In this document: piece by piece, positions 7,958 through 16,263 of the stretch
How positions within the stretch are numbered: position 1 is the stretch's first letter
Layout of the letters: every line of letters starts with the position of its first letter
Assembly (NCBI GenBank): GCA_944380065.1
Contig: CALWGM010000116.1
Coordinates: 1 to 34,676, forward strand
Direction of reading: 5' to 3'
DNA from: an uncultured Lachnospiraceae bacterium
GTDB lineage: Bacteria; Bacillota; Clostridia; Lachnospirales; Lachnospiraceae
DNA: 34,676 bases
The notes under the pieces: generated by a model
What the model was told of the DNA's origin: nothing
What the model saw: the letters and a program-made list of their open reading frames with translations, nothing else
The model's database searches: none
Position numbers and translations under genes: made by a program

Positions 7958-9214
7958 TCAGTTCAGATTATCCCTTGCGTCCTTCATACAATAATCGTCT
8001 GCCAGATCCACATCGATTCTGACTTTCGTATCCGGTTTTTGGTTGACCAGCAGACAGACGCATTCCGTGTGCCCGGTGAACGGGAAGCAGTCATAGGGAT
8101 ACGCTCCTTTCGCCCGGTACCCGTGCGCGGTCAGGTATTTCAGATCCCTGGCCTGGGTCTCCGGGTTGCAGGAAATATAGACAATCCGCTTCGGTCCAAG
8201 CTTTACCACAGAGCTGAGAAATTTTTCATCGCTGCCGCTCCTGGGCGGATCTAAGAACACCACATCCGCATGTTCTTTGCGGGCTGCCATCTGCACCATA
8301 AATTTCCCGGCGTCCGCGTGATAAAAGGAAATATTTTTGATCCGGTTCCGTTTCGCGTTGCGCACCGCGTCCTTCACCGCATCCCGGTTCAGCTCCACGC
8401 CGATCACTTCAGCCGCCCTGTCTGAGGCACAGATCCCGATGGTTCCGATCCCGCAGTAGGCGTCGATCACCCGTTCCGTCCCCGTCAGACCGGCCAGCTC
8501 AATGGCCTTTTGGTAAAGCTTTTCTGTCTGCACCGGATTCACCTGGTAAAAAGAACGGGGCGAGATCCGGAACACATGTCCGCAGAGCACATCTTCGATA
8601 TATCCCTTGCCGAAAATCGTTGTTTCCCGGTCTCCCAGCACCATGCTGGTCTTTTTGTTGTTCACATTGATCACGATCGTGGTGATTTCCGGGTGCAGCT
8701 GCCGCAGCGCCTCCACGAAATGATTTTTGGAGTGCATCACTATGGAGCCCAGCACTAAGACCACCATGATTTCCCCTGTGGAAAACCCGCGGCGGATCAG
8801 CACATGGCGCAGCAGTCCGGTTCCGGTGTCTTCGTTATAGATCTTAATCTTAAAAGACTTCACCAGACCGCGGATATCGTTGATGATGGCGTCCGCCTTC
8901 TCATCCTCAATCAGGCAGGAGGTCACCGGAACCACCCGGTGGGTGCCCTCCTCATAGACGCCGGAGATCACCGTCCCGTTTTTCAGGCGGTGGAACACGG
9001 CATGGACTTTATTCCGGTAATGATACGGATGCTCCATACCGACCACCGGGTAGACACGACAGAAAGGCAGGAGCAGCTTTTCCACCTGCTCCTGCTTCCT
9101 CTTTAACTGTTTCTGATACGGCACGCCCTGATACCGGCAGCCGCCGCATTTTTTTGCCGCCGGGCAGAGAGTCTGTGATGCCCGCCCCGGCTTTTTTTTA
9201 TTTTCCTTTGACAT
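7958..9214 (-). CDS. 23S rRNA/tRNA (uracil-5-)-methyltransferase, TrmA/RlmD family
   Basis: A 418-residue SAM-dependent m5U methyltransferase. A four-cysteine iron-sulfur type cluster begins near the N-terminus (CPAAKKCGGC, with the last Cys further upstream or downstream of this pattern). The SAM-binding region is VIDAYCGIGTIGI, followed by FLDPPRSG and the catalytic motif YISCNPETQARDL, whose Cys attacks uracil C6. The TRAM domain seen at the N-terminus of longer RlmD proteins seems missing or minimal, consistent with the shorter length. It starts at ATG 9214 with AAAGGA upstream, 12 bases after the end of the YczE-like gene, so the two are cotranscribed. Whether rRNA or tRNA is the substrate cannot be decided from the sequence; Firmicutes RlmCD is the likely equivalent. 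Confidence 0.9.
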   Translation of the reverse strand: MSKENKKKPGRASQTLCPAAKKCGGCRYQGVPYQKQLKRKQEQVEKLLLPFCRVYPVVGMEHPYHYRNKVHAVFHRLKNGTVISGVYEEGTHRVVPVTSCLIEDEKADAIINDIRGLVKSFKIKIYNEDTGTGLLRHVLIRRGFSTGEIMVVLVLGSIVMHSKNHFVEALRQLHPEITTIVINVNNKKTSMVLGDRETTIFGKGYIEDVLCGHVFRISPRSFYQVNPVQTEKLYQKAIELAGLTGTERVIDAYCGIGTIGICASDRAAEVIGVELNRDAVKDAVRNAKRNRIKNISFYHADAGKFMVQMAARKEHADVVFLDPPRSGSDEKFLSSVVKLGPKRIVYISCNPETQARDLKYLTAHGYRAKGAYPYDCFPFTGHTECVCLLVNQKPDTKVRIDVDLADDYCMKDARDNLN

Positions 9215-9226
9215 AACTATTTCCTT

Positions 9227-9913
9227 TTATTGAATGTCCTGCTGCGGTTTCTGACCCCACATCAGCATGGGCTGCGCCACCTTCCGGTTAAAGAAATCAA
9301 TCAGCGGCCCCATAAAAAGCGCCGTCACGATAGTTCCCACACCAACCACAGCCCCGATTCCCTGTACCTTTCCACCTGCCAGGAAGTAAAACAGGATCCC
9401 CAGGCAGACGCAGACACAGTCGGTCAGGATCCGCACCCAACGGAACTGCCCCTTATGCCAGGTCCCGGTAATGATCAGCGCAATCGCGTCATAAACGGAT
9501 ACGCCCAGATCCGCCGTAAAATACAGGGACGACGCCAGACACATAACCACAATACCGATCAGCAGGCAGACAATACGCCCGGGAATGCCCAGATCCGGCA
9601 GCAGCCGGTTGAGCAGGCCGTGGGAAAAATCTACAATATATCCCACCAGGAACAAATTAATAAAGGTTGCCAGCCCGATATAATGGCGGTCCGCAATCAG
9701 GCTGAACACCAAAAAAAGCACACAGACAATCACATAAAGCGTACCAAAAGAAATCGGCACTAACTCGCTCAGTCCGGCCATCATAGACTGGAACGGATCC
9801 ACGCCGAACGTAGCCCGCTTAAAAAAGCCTACGCTCACAGCGCTGATCAGAACGCCTAAGATACACATCAGCAATCTTCGCCTGAAATTCTCAATCTTGA
9901 TCTGCTTTTTCAT
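9227..9913 (-). CDS. YczE/YitT-type integral membrane protein
   Basis: A 228-residue protein with about five membrane-spanning segments (roughly residues 13-33, 52-72, 77-97, 107-132 and 160-182) and a polar C-terminal tail. The early motif GFFKRATFGVDPFQSM and the internal echo YFTADLGVSVYDAI are typical of the YczE family, whose two half-repeats share the G-[AL]-[DG]-[VP] pattern. The molecular function of this family is not established. It starts at ATG 9913 with GAGGA upstream and leads a two-gene operon with the RNA methyltransferase. Confidence 0.8.
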   Translation of the reverse strand: MKKQIKIENFRRRLLMCILGVLISAVSVGFFKRATFGVDPFQSMMAGLSELVPISFGTLYVIVCVLFLVFSLIADRHYIGLATFINLFLVGYIVDFSHGLLNRLLPDLGIPGRIVCLLIGIVVMCLASSLYFTADLGVSVYDAIALIITGTWHKGQFRWVRILTDCVCVCLGILFYFLAGGKVQGIGAVVGVGTIVTALFMGPLIDFFNRKVAQPMLMWGQKPQQDIQ

Positions 9914-10098
9914 AACGCCATATCCTCAGTCTTTCTCATCAGAAAACGTTTTTATCACACCAATCCTATATTAAGCAAATCCCTGAAAATTTCAACTGTT
10001 TTTTCCATGTATTTTTGACCTGATTCCGCGCATTCTCCGCTATGGGAATCCTCTGCGGAAAATCCTGAAACCGGGATGACGGAAATGGAAAAAAACTG

Positions 10099-11043
10099 CT
10101 ATATCCTGATGTCAAACAGGCTCTGCGCGTTTTTCCAGTATAGTTTTTCCCGGATTCCATCCAGACTGTGGTCTCCATCCATCTGTTCTATTTTGTCAGC
10201 GATCATTGAAATCGGCGTATACGGGAAGTCCCCGCCGAACAGGATGTGGTCATCATCCGCCATCGTCCGCAGGATCTGAATCCCCCGCGGCAGGGCGTCT
10301 CCCGCCACATCAAAATACAGGGACTGCAGAGATTTCCGCACATCCACCGGCTTTCCGATTCCCTTTGCGGCCAGCAGGCGGGTGATCCCCTCCAGCCGGT
10401 CCATGATATTCGGCAGAAACGAGCCGCAATGGGGAACCACCACCCGCAGATTCCCATACTTTTCCAGCGTACCATTTGCGATCAGATCCACCACGGCTCT
10501 GGTAGTGTCATTGATAAACTCCAGCAGAGGAAGCGGCCCGCTGGTGAAGCACCCCTCCGGCACCGCCTGCGGCCTGGTCGGATGAAAGATCAGCACCGCA
10601 TGCCGTTCATTCAGGTACTCCAGCAAAGGCTCCATCCGTTCATCTCCCGGATACAGCCCGGCCGCCTGACTGGACAGTTTGATCCCGCAGGCGCCGCCCT
10701 GCTCTATGGCAAATCTGGCCTCCGCCAGCGCCCGCTCCACATCCGGCAGCGGCAGTACCGCGGCATAGGAAAACATACCGGGATATTTCCGTGCCAGGGC
10801 TGCCGCAGATTCATTGAGCATACGGCACAGCTGCGCGCTGTACGCGCCGTCCCCGAAATACGGATGGGGCGAGGAAATGGTCAGCACCGCATGTGCGATC
10901 TGTGCCTTTTCCATATACTCCAGCTGCATCTCCTCACTCCACTGCGGACAGGGAAATCCGTCCTCACTGATACGGCCATACCTTTTCAGAGCTTCCACAT
11001 ATTCCTGCGGAAGAAAATGACAGTGTACATCCATTGCTTTCAT
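10099..11043 (-). CDS. Amidohydrolase-family protein (ACMSD-like)
   Basis: A 314-residue TIM-barrel metal-dependent hydrolase or decarboxylase. The metal-binding motif HCH occurs at the very start (MDVHCHFLP), with further ligands in the conserved VVVPHCGSFLPNIMDR segment and in the closing Asp of FGGDFPYTP. This pattern is that of the amidohydrolase 2 group, which includes 2-amino-3-carboxymuconate-semialdehyde decarboxylase; the real substrate is unknown. The ATG at 11043 follows GGAGGAG, and an open frame extending further upstream lacks any family similarity. It sits 52 bases after the ABC permease gene on the same strand and may belong to that operon. Confidence 0.85.
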   Translation of the reverse strand: MKAMDVHCHFLPQEYVEALKRYGRISEDGFPCPQWSEEMQLEYMEKAQIAHAVLTISSPHPYFGDGAYSAQLCRMLNESAAALARKYPGMFSYAAVLPLPDVERALAEARFAIEQGGACGIKLSSQAAGLYPGDERMEPLLEYLNERHAVLIFHPTRPQAVPEGCFTSGPLPLLEFINDTTRAVVDLIANGTLEKYGNLRVVVPHCGSFLPNIMDRLEGITRLLAAKGIGKPVDVRKSLQSLYFDVAGDALPRGIQILRTMADDDHILFGGDFPYTPISMIADKIEQMDGDHSLDGIREKLYWKNAQSLFDIRI

Positions 11044-11095
11044 CTCAGTCTTCTCCTCCTTCTCTCCGGCGCTTCTGCCGCCTGCAGACTCTGCG

Positions 11096-11710
11096 CTATA
11101 ATTCCCGCTTCTGATAGATTCGGATGGACAGCAGCCAGGAGCAGACAAACACGATCCCCGCTGCCGCCAGAAGTCCGGCCTCTGCCGCCGCGCCAAGCTG
11201 CAGATGCAGCTGCAGATCCTGCGTGCGGGCTCCGATCACCCCGGCAGCCGCCGCTGTCGCTGCTGCAATAACAATCACATAGGCCACCCGTCCCTTTTCC
11301 GCCCCCAGGCGGAATACAAACGGTAAGATCAGTGCCGGGATCAATAGTAAAAATAATACCATAAGAACCAGCACCTGCAAATACTCTTTCCCCACGCCTC
11401 TGGCCGCAAACTGCGCGGCGCTCATCAGCACTGCCACACAGCCGCCCACCAGCAGACTGATGCAGTATTTTCCGGAAACAACCTGCGCCCTCGTCACAGG
11501 CATCGTCCCCTCATACAGACTCCACTTTTCCCGCTCATCATAGGACAGGAGGGTGATCGGGATCAGTCCGGAGAGAACACAGGGATAAAACAGAAGAAAT
11601 GCGTTCGTATCCCCGATACAGGATACCATGATAAAAATAACCACGATCACGGCGTATCCCCTGCAGTATTTTCTCATCAGATAAAAATCCTTCAGCAATA
11701 GTCCGCTCAT
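11096..11710 (-). CDS. ABC-2 type transporter permease
   Basis: A 204-residue membrane protein with about six hydrophobic segments and a short cytoplasmic start (LLLKDFYLMRKY) typical of small ABC-2 permeases. The loop YDEREKWSLYEGTMPVTR after the second segment is the usual coupling region to the ATPase. It likely works with the ATPase encoded just upstream, whose stop overlaps its start by 4 bases. The transported substrate is unknown; YtrA-linked transporters often respond to cell-envelope antibiotics. The sequence ends with basic residues at a normal length, so it looks intact. Confidence 0.85.
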   Translation of the reverse strand: MSGLLLKDFYLMRKYCRGYAVIVVIFIMVSCIGDTNAFLLFYPCVLSGLIPITLLSYDEREKWSLYEGTMPVTRAQVVSGKYCISLLVGGCVAVLMSAAQFAARGVGKEYLQVLVLMVLFLLLIPALILPFVFRLGAEKGRVAYVIVIAAATAAAAGVIGARTQDLQLHLQLGAAAEAGLLAAAGIVFVCSWLLSIRIYQKREL

Positions 11711-12555
11711 GCCGCCCGGCCTCCTTTCACCATATAGACAAACAGCTGTTCCATGTCAATGGGACTGATCTCCCAGCCCGCCGGGATCCTGTCCCGCAGC
11801 ACCATGGCTTCCACGCCGTAGGCGCTTTCCCGTTTTCCCACCACGGCGTCCGGAGCCAGAACCGCAAACTGTTCCCTGCTGCAGTGCACCATTCCGTACC
11901 TGTCCTTTAAAACATCCTTCTCCTCACACAAAAGCAGCTTCCCCTGATGCAGAAAGGCGATATAATCGCAGATCTTCTCTAAATCGCTGACGATGTGGGA
12001 GGAAATCAGGACGGCGTGGGTCTCATCCCTGGTAAACTCCGCAAAAAGGTCTGTCACCTCATCCCGCACCACCGGATCCAGCCCGGAGGTGGCCTCGTCC
12101 AGGAGCAGGAGCTTCGCCTGGTGGCTGAGCGCCACGGCAATCCCCAGCTTCATCTTCATGCCCCGGGAGAAATCCTTAAACCGTTTTCCCTCCGGAATCT
12201 CCAGCATACGCAGGTATTTCCGGTAAGCGGCGTCATCCCAGTTACGGAAGATCCTGCGCATGACCTTTCCTGTCTGGACAGCATTCAGGCATTCAGAAAT
12301 CCCCACCTCATCCAGAACCACGCCGATATCCTCTTTCGCCAGCTCGATATGTTCCTGATTGCTTTTCCCGAACAGGGAGACCGTTCCCCCATCCCTGCGG
12401 ATCATGTTCAGTATCAGCTTGATCAGGGTACTCTTCCCGGCTCCGTTCTCCCCCACCAGCCCCATGATGCATCCTGCCGGGAGCGTCAGGTTCACATGAT
12501 CCAGGAAAAATCCGTCATACCGCTTACACAAATCTCTGATCTCAATCGCATTCAT
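11707..12555 (-). CDS. ABC transporter ATP-binding protein
   Basis: A 282-residue ATPase. Visible motifs are Walker A GENGAGKST, the Q-loop region, signature FSRGMKMKLGIA, Walker B LLLLDEATSGLDP and the H-loop in ISSHIVSDLEKI. Subfamily features (short, C-terminal extension without a membrane domain) fit the CcmA/YtrB-like exporters that pair with a small ABC-2 permease. The start at 12555 is preferred over ATGs 30 and 9 bases upstream because GGAGG lies at the right distance only for this one. The gene follows the GntR regulator by 26 bases and is coupled to the permease gene. Confidence 0.92.
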   Translation of the reverse strand: MNAIEIRDLCKRYDGFFLDHVNLTLPAGCIMGLVGENGAGKSTLIKLILNMIRRDGGTVSLFGKSNQEHIELAKEDIGVVLDEVGISECLNAVQTGKVMRRIFRNWDDAAYRKYLRMLEIPEGKRFKDFSRGMKMKLGIAVALSHQAKLLLLDEATSGLDPVVRDEVTDLFAEFTRDETHAVLISSHIVSDLEKICDYIAFLHQGKLLLCEEKDVLKDRYGMVHCSREQFAVLAPDAVVGKRESAYGVEAMVLRDRIPAGWEISPIDMEQLFVYMVKGGRAA

Positions 12556-12581
12556 AGCTTCCATTCCTCCAAACCCAAAAC

Positions 12582-12953
12582 TCACTCTTCCCAGATACAG
12601 TCCAGCATTTCCGCCAGATCCCGCTTCGTCAGATTGCAGGTGGCTGCCAGCTGGCGGATCGCCTCCAGATGTTCTTCGATCCTTTTTAAATTCTCCTCCC
12701 GCAGAAGCTCCACATTTTTCGGGGCTACAAAGCAGCCCTTGCCAGCCACCGTGTAGAGAAACCCCTCCCGTTCCAGCTCCTCGTAGGCCCGCTTCGTGGT
12801 GATCACGCTGATCCGCAGATCCTTCGCCAGGTTGCGGATGGAGGGCAGCGCTTCATCCTCGCAAAGCTCCCCGCTGATGATCTGTGCCTTGATCTGGGAA
12901 TAAATCTGTTCATAAATCGGTTTTCCACTCTTGTTATCAATGAAAAGATTCAT
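12582..12953 (-). CDS. YtrA-type GntR-family regulator
   Basis: A 123-residue protein with a winged helix-turn-helix of the GntR family at residues 1-75: PIYEQIYSQIKAQIISGEL, then PSIRNLAKDLRISVITTKRAYEELEREG and a glycine wing VAGKGCFV. The rest is a short helical tail of the YtrA subgroup rather than a ligand-binding domain. YtrA regulators usually repress their own ABC transporter operon. It is the first gene of that operon, and the promoter directly upstream contains a perfect inverted repeat across the -10 box, consistent with autorepression. Confidence 0.92.
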   Translation of the reverse strand: MNLFIDNKSGKPIYEQIYSQIKAQIISGELCEDEALPSIRNLAKDLRISVITTKRAYEELEREGFLYTVAGKGCFVAPKNVELLREENLKRIEEHLEAIRQLAATCNLTKRDLAEMLDCIWEE

Positions 12954-12973
12954 ATTGTCATCCCTCTGTTTGT

Positions 12974-12996
12974 CTGTATATAAACAGTATATACAG
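12974..12996. promoter_or_regulatory. Probable GntR (YtrA-type) operator
   Basis: A perfect 9-bp inverted repeat, CTGTATATA and TATATACAG with a five-base spacer, covers the -10 box and the transcription start of the gntR-ABC operon. A third, similar half-site overlaps its upstream side. Position and symmetry fit a repressor operator of the adjacent GntR protein. Confidence 0.65.
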
Positions 12997-13014
12997 TATA
13001 TGCACAGTTGTCAA
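12986..13014 (-). promoter_or_regulatory. Promoter of the gntR-ABC operon
   Basis: On the - strand a consensus TTGACA (13014-13009) and TATACT (12991-12986) are exactly 17 bases apart. The leader to the ATG at 12953 is about 27 bases. Confidence 0.8.
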
Positions 13015-13033
13015 GAACGAATTCCTGCAAACG

Positions 13034-13107
13034 AAAAAAAGCAGTATGGTTTTCCCTGTGCCGCGGCCTCCTCCGCCGGAACAACACAGTTCGCCAAAAC
13101 TGCTTTT
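13034..13107 (-). terminator. Large intrinsic terminator of ldh
   Basis: On the - strand, 40 bases after the ldh stop, AAAAGCAGT pairs with ACTGCTTTT (13107-13099 with 13045-13037), with an inner CTGTG / CACAG stem and a GC-rich apex, followed by a run of seven T. The structure spans about 70 bases, longer than usual. Confidence 0.7.
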
Positions 13108-13146
13108 CATCCAGATTTAATTTGCCGGAATTCCCGCAGGGTCTCC

Positions 13147-14094
13147 TCAGGTCATCCCTGCTTCCCGCAGCACCTGCCGGAGCTGCCGCGCGGAACGCTC
13201 CAGCTCCGCCTGTTCTTTCTCGTTCAGCGGGATCTCCAGCACCTGCTCCAGGCCTCTGCCGCCCACAATAGAGGGAACGCTGATACAGAGATCCTTCAGG
13301 CCATATTCCCCGCACAGCAGCCCCGACACCGGAAGCACCGCATGTTCATCACGGATGATGCTCTCGCAGATCCGTCCCACAGCCATGGCCACGCCGTAAT
13401 AGGTAGCGCCCTTTCTCTCAATGATCTCATAGGCGCTGTCCCTGACCTGCCGGTAAATGCGGTTCATTTGCTTCTCATGGTCAAAAAATCCCCGGATTTC
13501 ACAAAAGTGATGGATCTCAATCCCCGACACACTGGCGCCGCTCCAGACCGCCAGCTCGCTGTCCCCGTGTTCCCCGATGATCATGGCGTGGACGCTGCCG
13601 CTGTCCACATGCAGGTGCTCGCTGAGCAGATAGCGGAAACGGGCGGTGTCCAGAACCGTCCCGCTGCCGATCACCCGCCCCCTCGGAAACCCGGAAAGCT
13701 TCCAGGCCGCATAGGTCAGAATATCCACCGGATTCGATACCACCAGCAGGATACCGCCAAATGCCTGCCCGGCAATTTCCTGCAGAACCGACCGCAGGAT
13801 CTCCACATTTCTGCCCACTAAGGCAGTTCTCGGTTCCCCCGGCTTCTGACTGGTTCCGGCTGTCACGATAATCACCGCACAGTCGCCCACATCCGCATAG
13901 CTCCCCGCATAAATCTTCATCGTGTGCGCAAACGGCCTTCCATGGCTCAGATCCATGGCCTCCCCCTCTGCCTTTTTCCGGTCTGCGTCAATCAGCACCA
14001 GCTCAGAAAAAAGCCCGGTCTGCATCAGCCGGAAAGCGGTGGCCGCCCCCACAAAACCACATCCGATGATTGCCGCCTTCTGTATATTGATCAT
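13147..14094 (-). CDS. ldh: L-lactate dehydrogenase
   Basis: A 315-residue NAD-dependent dehydrogenase that interconverts pyruvate and L-lactate. Residues 8-13 (IIGCGFVGAA) form the nucleotide-binding loop. The substrate-specificity loop reads AGTSQKPGEPR, with Gln83 at the position that distinguishes lactate (Gln) from malate (Arg) dehydrogenases. Arg152 in LDTARFR and the catalytic His176 in GEHGDSE are present. The specificity loop ends GEPRTALVGRN, slightly different from the common GETRLDLV, so kinetics may differ. It lies 54 bases after the EamA transporter gene and is likely cotranscribed from the promoter upstream of that gene; a large terminator follows it. Confidence 0.9.
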   Translation of the reverse strand: MINIQKAAIIGCGFVGAATAFRLMQTGLFSELVLIDADRKKAEGEAMDLSHGRPFAHTMKIYAGSYADVGDCAVIIVTAGTSQKPGEPRTALVGRNVEILRSVLQEIAGQAFGGILLVVSNPVDILTYAAWKLSGFPRGRVIGSGTVLDTARFRYLLSEHLHVDSGSVHAMIIGEHGDSELAVWSGASVSGIEIHHFCEIRGFFDHEKQMNRIYRQVRDSAYEIIERKGATYYGVAMAVGRICESIIRDEHAVLPVSGLLCGEYGLKDLCISVPSIVGGRGLEQVLEIPLNEKEQAELERSARQLRQVLREAGMT

Positions 14095-14148
14095 AGACTC
14101 ACCCTGCTTTCTTTCATAATAGATGAGTCTGCCCGGATCCGGCGCGTT

Positions 14149-15105
14149 TTAAACCTCAGCGGTTCCGCCTGCAGGATTTTTCTGTTTCCGGTTCACTAAA
14201 ATAATCCCCGCCGACACCAGTACCAGCGCTGCCAGGGACAGCCAGCCGAAGCTGCTGCCCTCCCGCAGAAACAGCGCCGAAAACAGCACGCCGAAAATCT
14301 GGGTCGTAAATCCGAACACCGTGATCCTGGAAACCGGATTATGTTTCAGCAGTACGCCCCACAGAGAGTACGCGGCAGCCGAAATAAAGGACATATAAAC
14401 CACAAGCAGCACAGACGCCGGGGTAAAGCCGGACAGTCTGCCGCCCAGGCCAAAGCCCACCGCCATCATGATCGCCCCGCCCACTAAGAACTGATAGCCG
14501 CTGAGCATCACCGGAATCTCGTTTCTGGAAAACATCTTAAAGAACACCGAGGAAAAGGAGGAGGACAGCGCCGCCAGGATCATGAACCCTTCCCCGATGA
14601 ACGCAAACTGCAGATCCATATCCGCGCCGTTAAAGTTCACTAAAATGATCCCCACAAAACCAATCACACACCCCACCGTCTTCATTACCGTCAGCCTCTC
14701 TGTCCGAAACAGCAGACAGGCGATCAGCAGGGAAAACAAAACGCTGGTTCCCTGGAGGATCGACCCCTTCACACCCGTGGTATGCGCCATACCTATGTAA
14801 AAAAGCACGTACTGCATCGACGTCTGGAACAGACTCAGGACTAAAATCTTAGGCACAGATCCCCGGCGCGGCCGCAAAAACTGCCTCTGCCCCACGCTCC
14901 CGATCAGAATCGCCAGAATCCCGGCGCCAAAAAAACGCACTCCGGCAAACAGGATCTGCCCCGCCACATCCGAAGAACCAATATCAAATAAGACATACCC
15001 TGTTTTGATACAGGGAAAAGCACTGCCCCACAGCGCAGTGCAGATCAGCGCACAGAGCCATACCATCCAGGTCCGCTGCATCAGCGGTTTCTTCTGCTGT
15101 TCCAT
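14149..15105 (-). CDS. EamA/DMT-superfamily transporter
   Basis: A 318-residue protein with about ten membrane helices in two EamA repeats: CALICTALWGSAFPCIKTGYVLF in the first half (split across helix 1) and the second repeat beginning near FMILAALSSSFSSVFFK. A cytoplasmic Lys/Asn-rich tail closes it. Such carriers export amino acids, metabolites or drugs; the substrate is not predictable. It starts at ATG 15105 with an AGAGGAAG site and has a consensus promoter. Ldh follows in the same direction. Confidence 0.88.
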   Translation of the reverse strand: MEQQKKPLMQRTWMVWLCALICTALWGSAFPCIKTGYVLFDIGSSDVAGQILFAGVRFFGAGILAILIGSVGQRQFLRPRRGSVPKILVLSLFQTSMQYVLFYIGMAHTTGVKGSILQGTSVLFSLLIACLLFRTERLTVMKTVGCVIGFVGIILVNFNGADMDLQFAFIGEGFMILAALSSSFSSVFFKMFSRNEIPVMLSGYQFLVGGAIMMAVGFGLGGRLSGFTPASVLLVVYMSFISAAAYSLWGVLLKHNPVSRITVFGFTTQIFGVLFSALFLREGSSFGWLSLAALVLVSAGIILVNRKQKNPAGGTAEV

Positions 15106-15183
15106 ATCGTTTTACTTCCTCTTTCTGCATTTATGTTCCGCCAGGCTCCTGCTGCATCGGCACTCACCTGACATCCGCACCGT

Positions 15184-15212
15184 ATTATACCCACCTTCCC
15201 GGTATCTTTCAA
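15184..15212 (-). promoter_or_regulatory. Promoter of the EamA-ldh unit
   Basis: On the - strand TTGAAA (15212-15207) and a perfect TATAAT (15189-15184) are 17 bases apart, about 80 bases before the EamA start codon. Confidence 0.75.
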
Positions 15213-15282
15213 GTCAGATTTCTGTATGATTCCCGCAAAAAAGCGGTATACTATAACATTTCCAGAGGAGGTACCGTCCTGC

Positions 15283-16140
15283 ATGAAAAAAGACTTTCGA
15301 TCCGAACTGATCCAGGATCTGCCCGCAGACCTGGCCGGCGGCAGCCTGATCGCCGCCGGCGTATATAATTTCGCCTCGGCGGCAGAATTTCCCATCGCCG
15401 GCATCAACGGCATTTCCCTGATCTTCTATCAGCTGTTCGGGCTGCCCATCGGCGCGATGGCGCTGCTCTTAAACATCCCCATTATCCTGGGCACGTACCG
15501 CATCCTGGGGCAGCGGTTCCTCCTGCGCTCCGTCAAATCCATGCTGATTACTTCCACACTGATGGATACTGTCGCTCCCCGGTTCCCGCTTTATACCGGA
15601 GACCGTCTGCTGGCCGCCCTCTGCTGCGGCGTACTCTGCGGCATCGGTTATGCCCTGATCTTCATGCGCGGTTCCTCCACCGGGGGAGCAGACTTTATCA
15701 CCCTGTCCATCCGCGCAAAATATCCGCACCTGACCATCGGGAACATCATGTTCGTCCTGGACGTAACCGTCATCCTCCTGGGAACCCTGCTGGTCTCCCG
15801 GAATGTGGAGAGCCTGATCTACGGCGTCATCATCTCCTGGCTGCTTTCCACCGTCATGGACAGGCTGATGTACGGCATCAGCCAGGGAAAGGTGGCCCTG
15901 ATCATCACAGAACACAGCGCTGCCATCTGCCATGCCATCAGCGGGCAGTTCCACCGCGGATCCACGGTGCTCAGAGCCAGCGGCGGCTACACCGGCAGCA
16001 GACGCGACATCGTCCTGTGCGCCTGCAACAAAAAACAGATGTACGGCATCCGCCGGCTGATCCGCAAAACCGATCCGGCCGCCTTCCTGGTGATCATGGA
16101 ATCCAGCGACGTGGTAGGCGAGGGCTTCCGGAAGGAGTAG
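15283..16140 (+). CDS. YitT-family membrane protein with C-terminal DUF2179 domain
   Basis: A 285-residue protein with about five N-terminal membrane segments (roughly residues 16-36, 45-75, 95-125, 145-165) and a soluble C-terminal domain of about 80 residues starting near GKVALIITEHSAAICHAI, with the DUF2179 pattern TVLRASGGYTGSRRDIVLC. The family is widespread in Firmicutes; a specific function is not established. I chose the ATG at 15283 because AGAGGAGGT lies just upstream; an in-frame start at 15226 has no site. Confidence 0.88.
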   Translation: MKKDFRSELIQDLPADLAGGSLIAAGVYNFASAAEFPIAGINGISLIFYQLFGLPIGAMALLLNIPIILGTYRILGQRFLLRSVKSMLITSTLMDTVAPRFPLYTGDRLLAALCCGVLCGIGYALIFMRGSSTGGADFITLSIRAKYPHLTIGNIMFVLDVTVILLGTLLVSRNVESLIYGVIISWLLSTVMDRLMYGISQGKVALIITEHSAAICHAISGQFHRGSTVLRASGGYTGSRRDIVLCACNKKQMYGIRRLIRKTDPAAFLVIMESSDVVGEGFRKE

Positions 16141-16191
16141 TACCCATACAACATTCCCCGCCAAAAATCTGCATCGGAATCTGATCCACTC

Positions 16192-16220
16192 TTGTCATTT
16201 CCATTCCCGTTTTCTATAAT
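16192..16220 (+). promoter_or_regulatory. Promoter of the D-lyxose isomerase gene
   Basis: TTGTCA at 16192-16197 and a perfect TATAAT at 16215-16220 with a 17-base spacer. The start codon lies 43 bases downstream. Confidence 0.8.
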
Positions 16221-16263
16221 ACATTTATAAGAAAACGCTCTTTTTAAGAAAGGAAGGATGATC

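Noticed and set aside
10246-11271. Long open frame opposite the amidohydrolase gene (341 codons)
   Set aside because: Rich in Arg, Gln, His and Pro as typical of an antisense shadow; the amidohydrolase motifs are on the other strand.
12931-13821. Open frame opposite ldh (296 codons)
   Set aside because: Shadow of ldh; it would also run through the gntR promoter and the ldh terminator.
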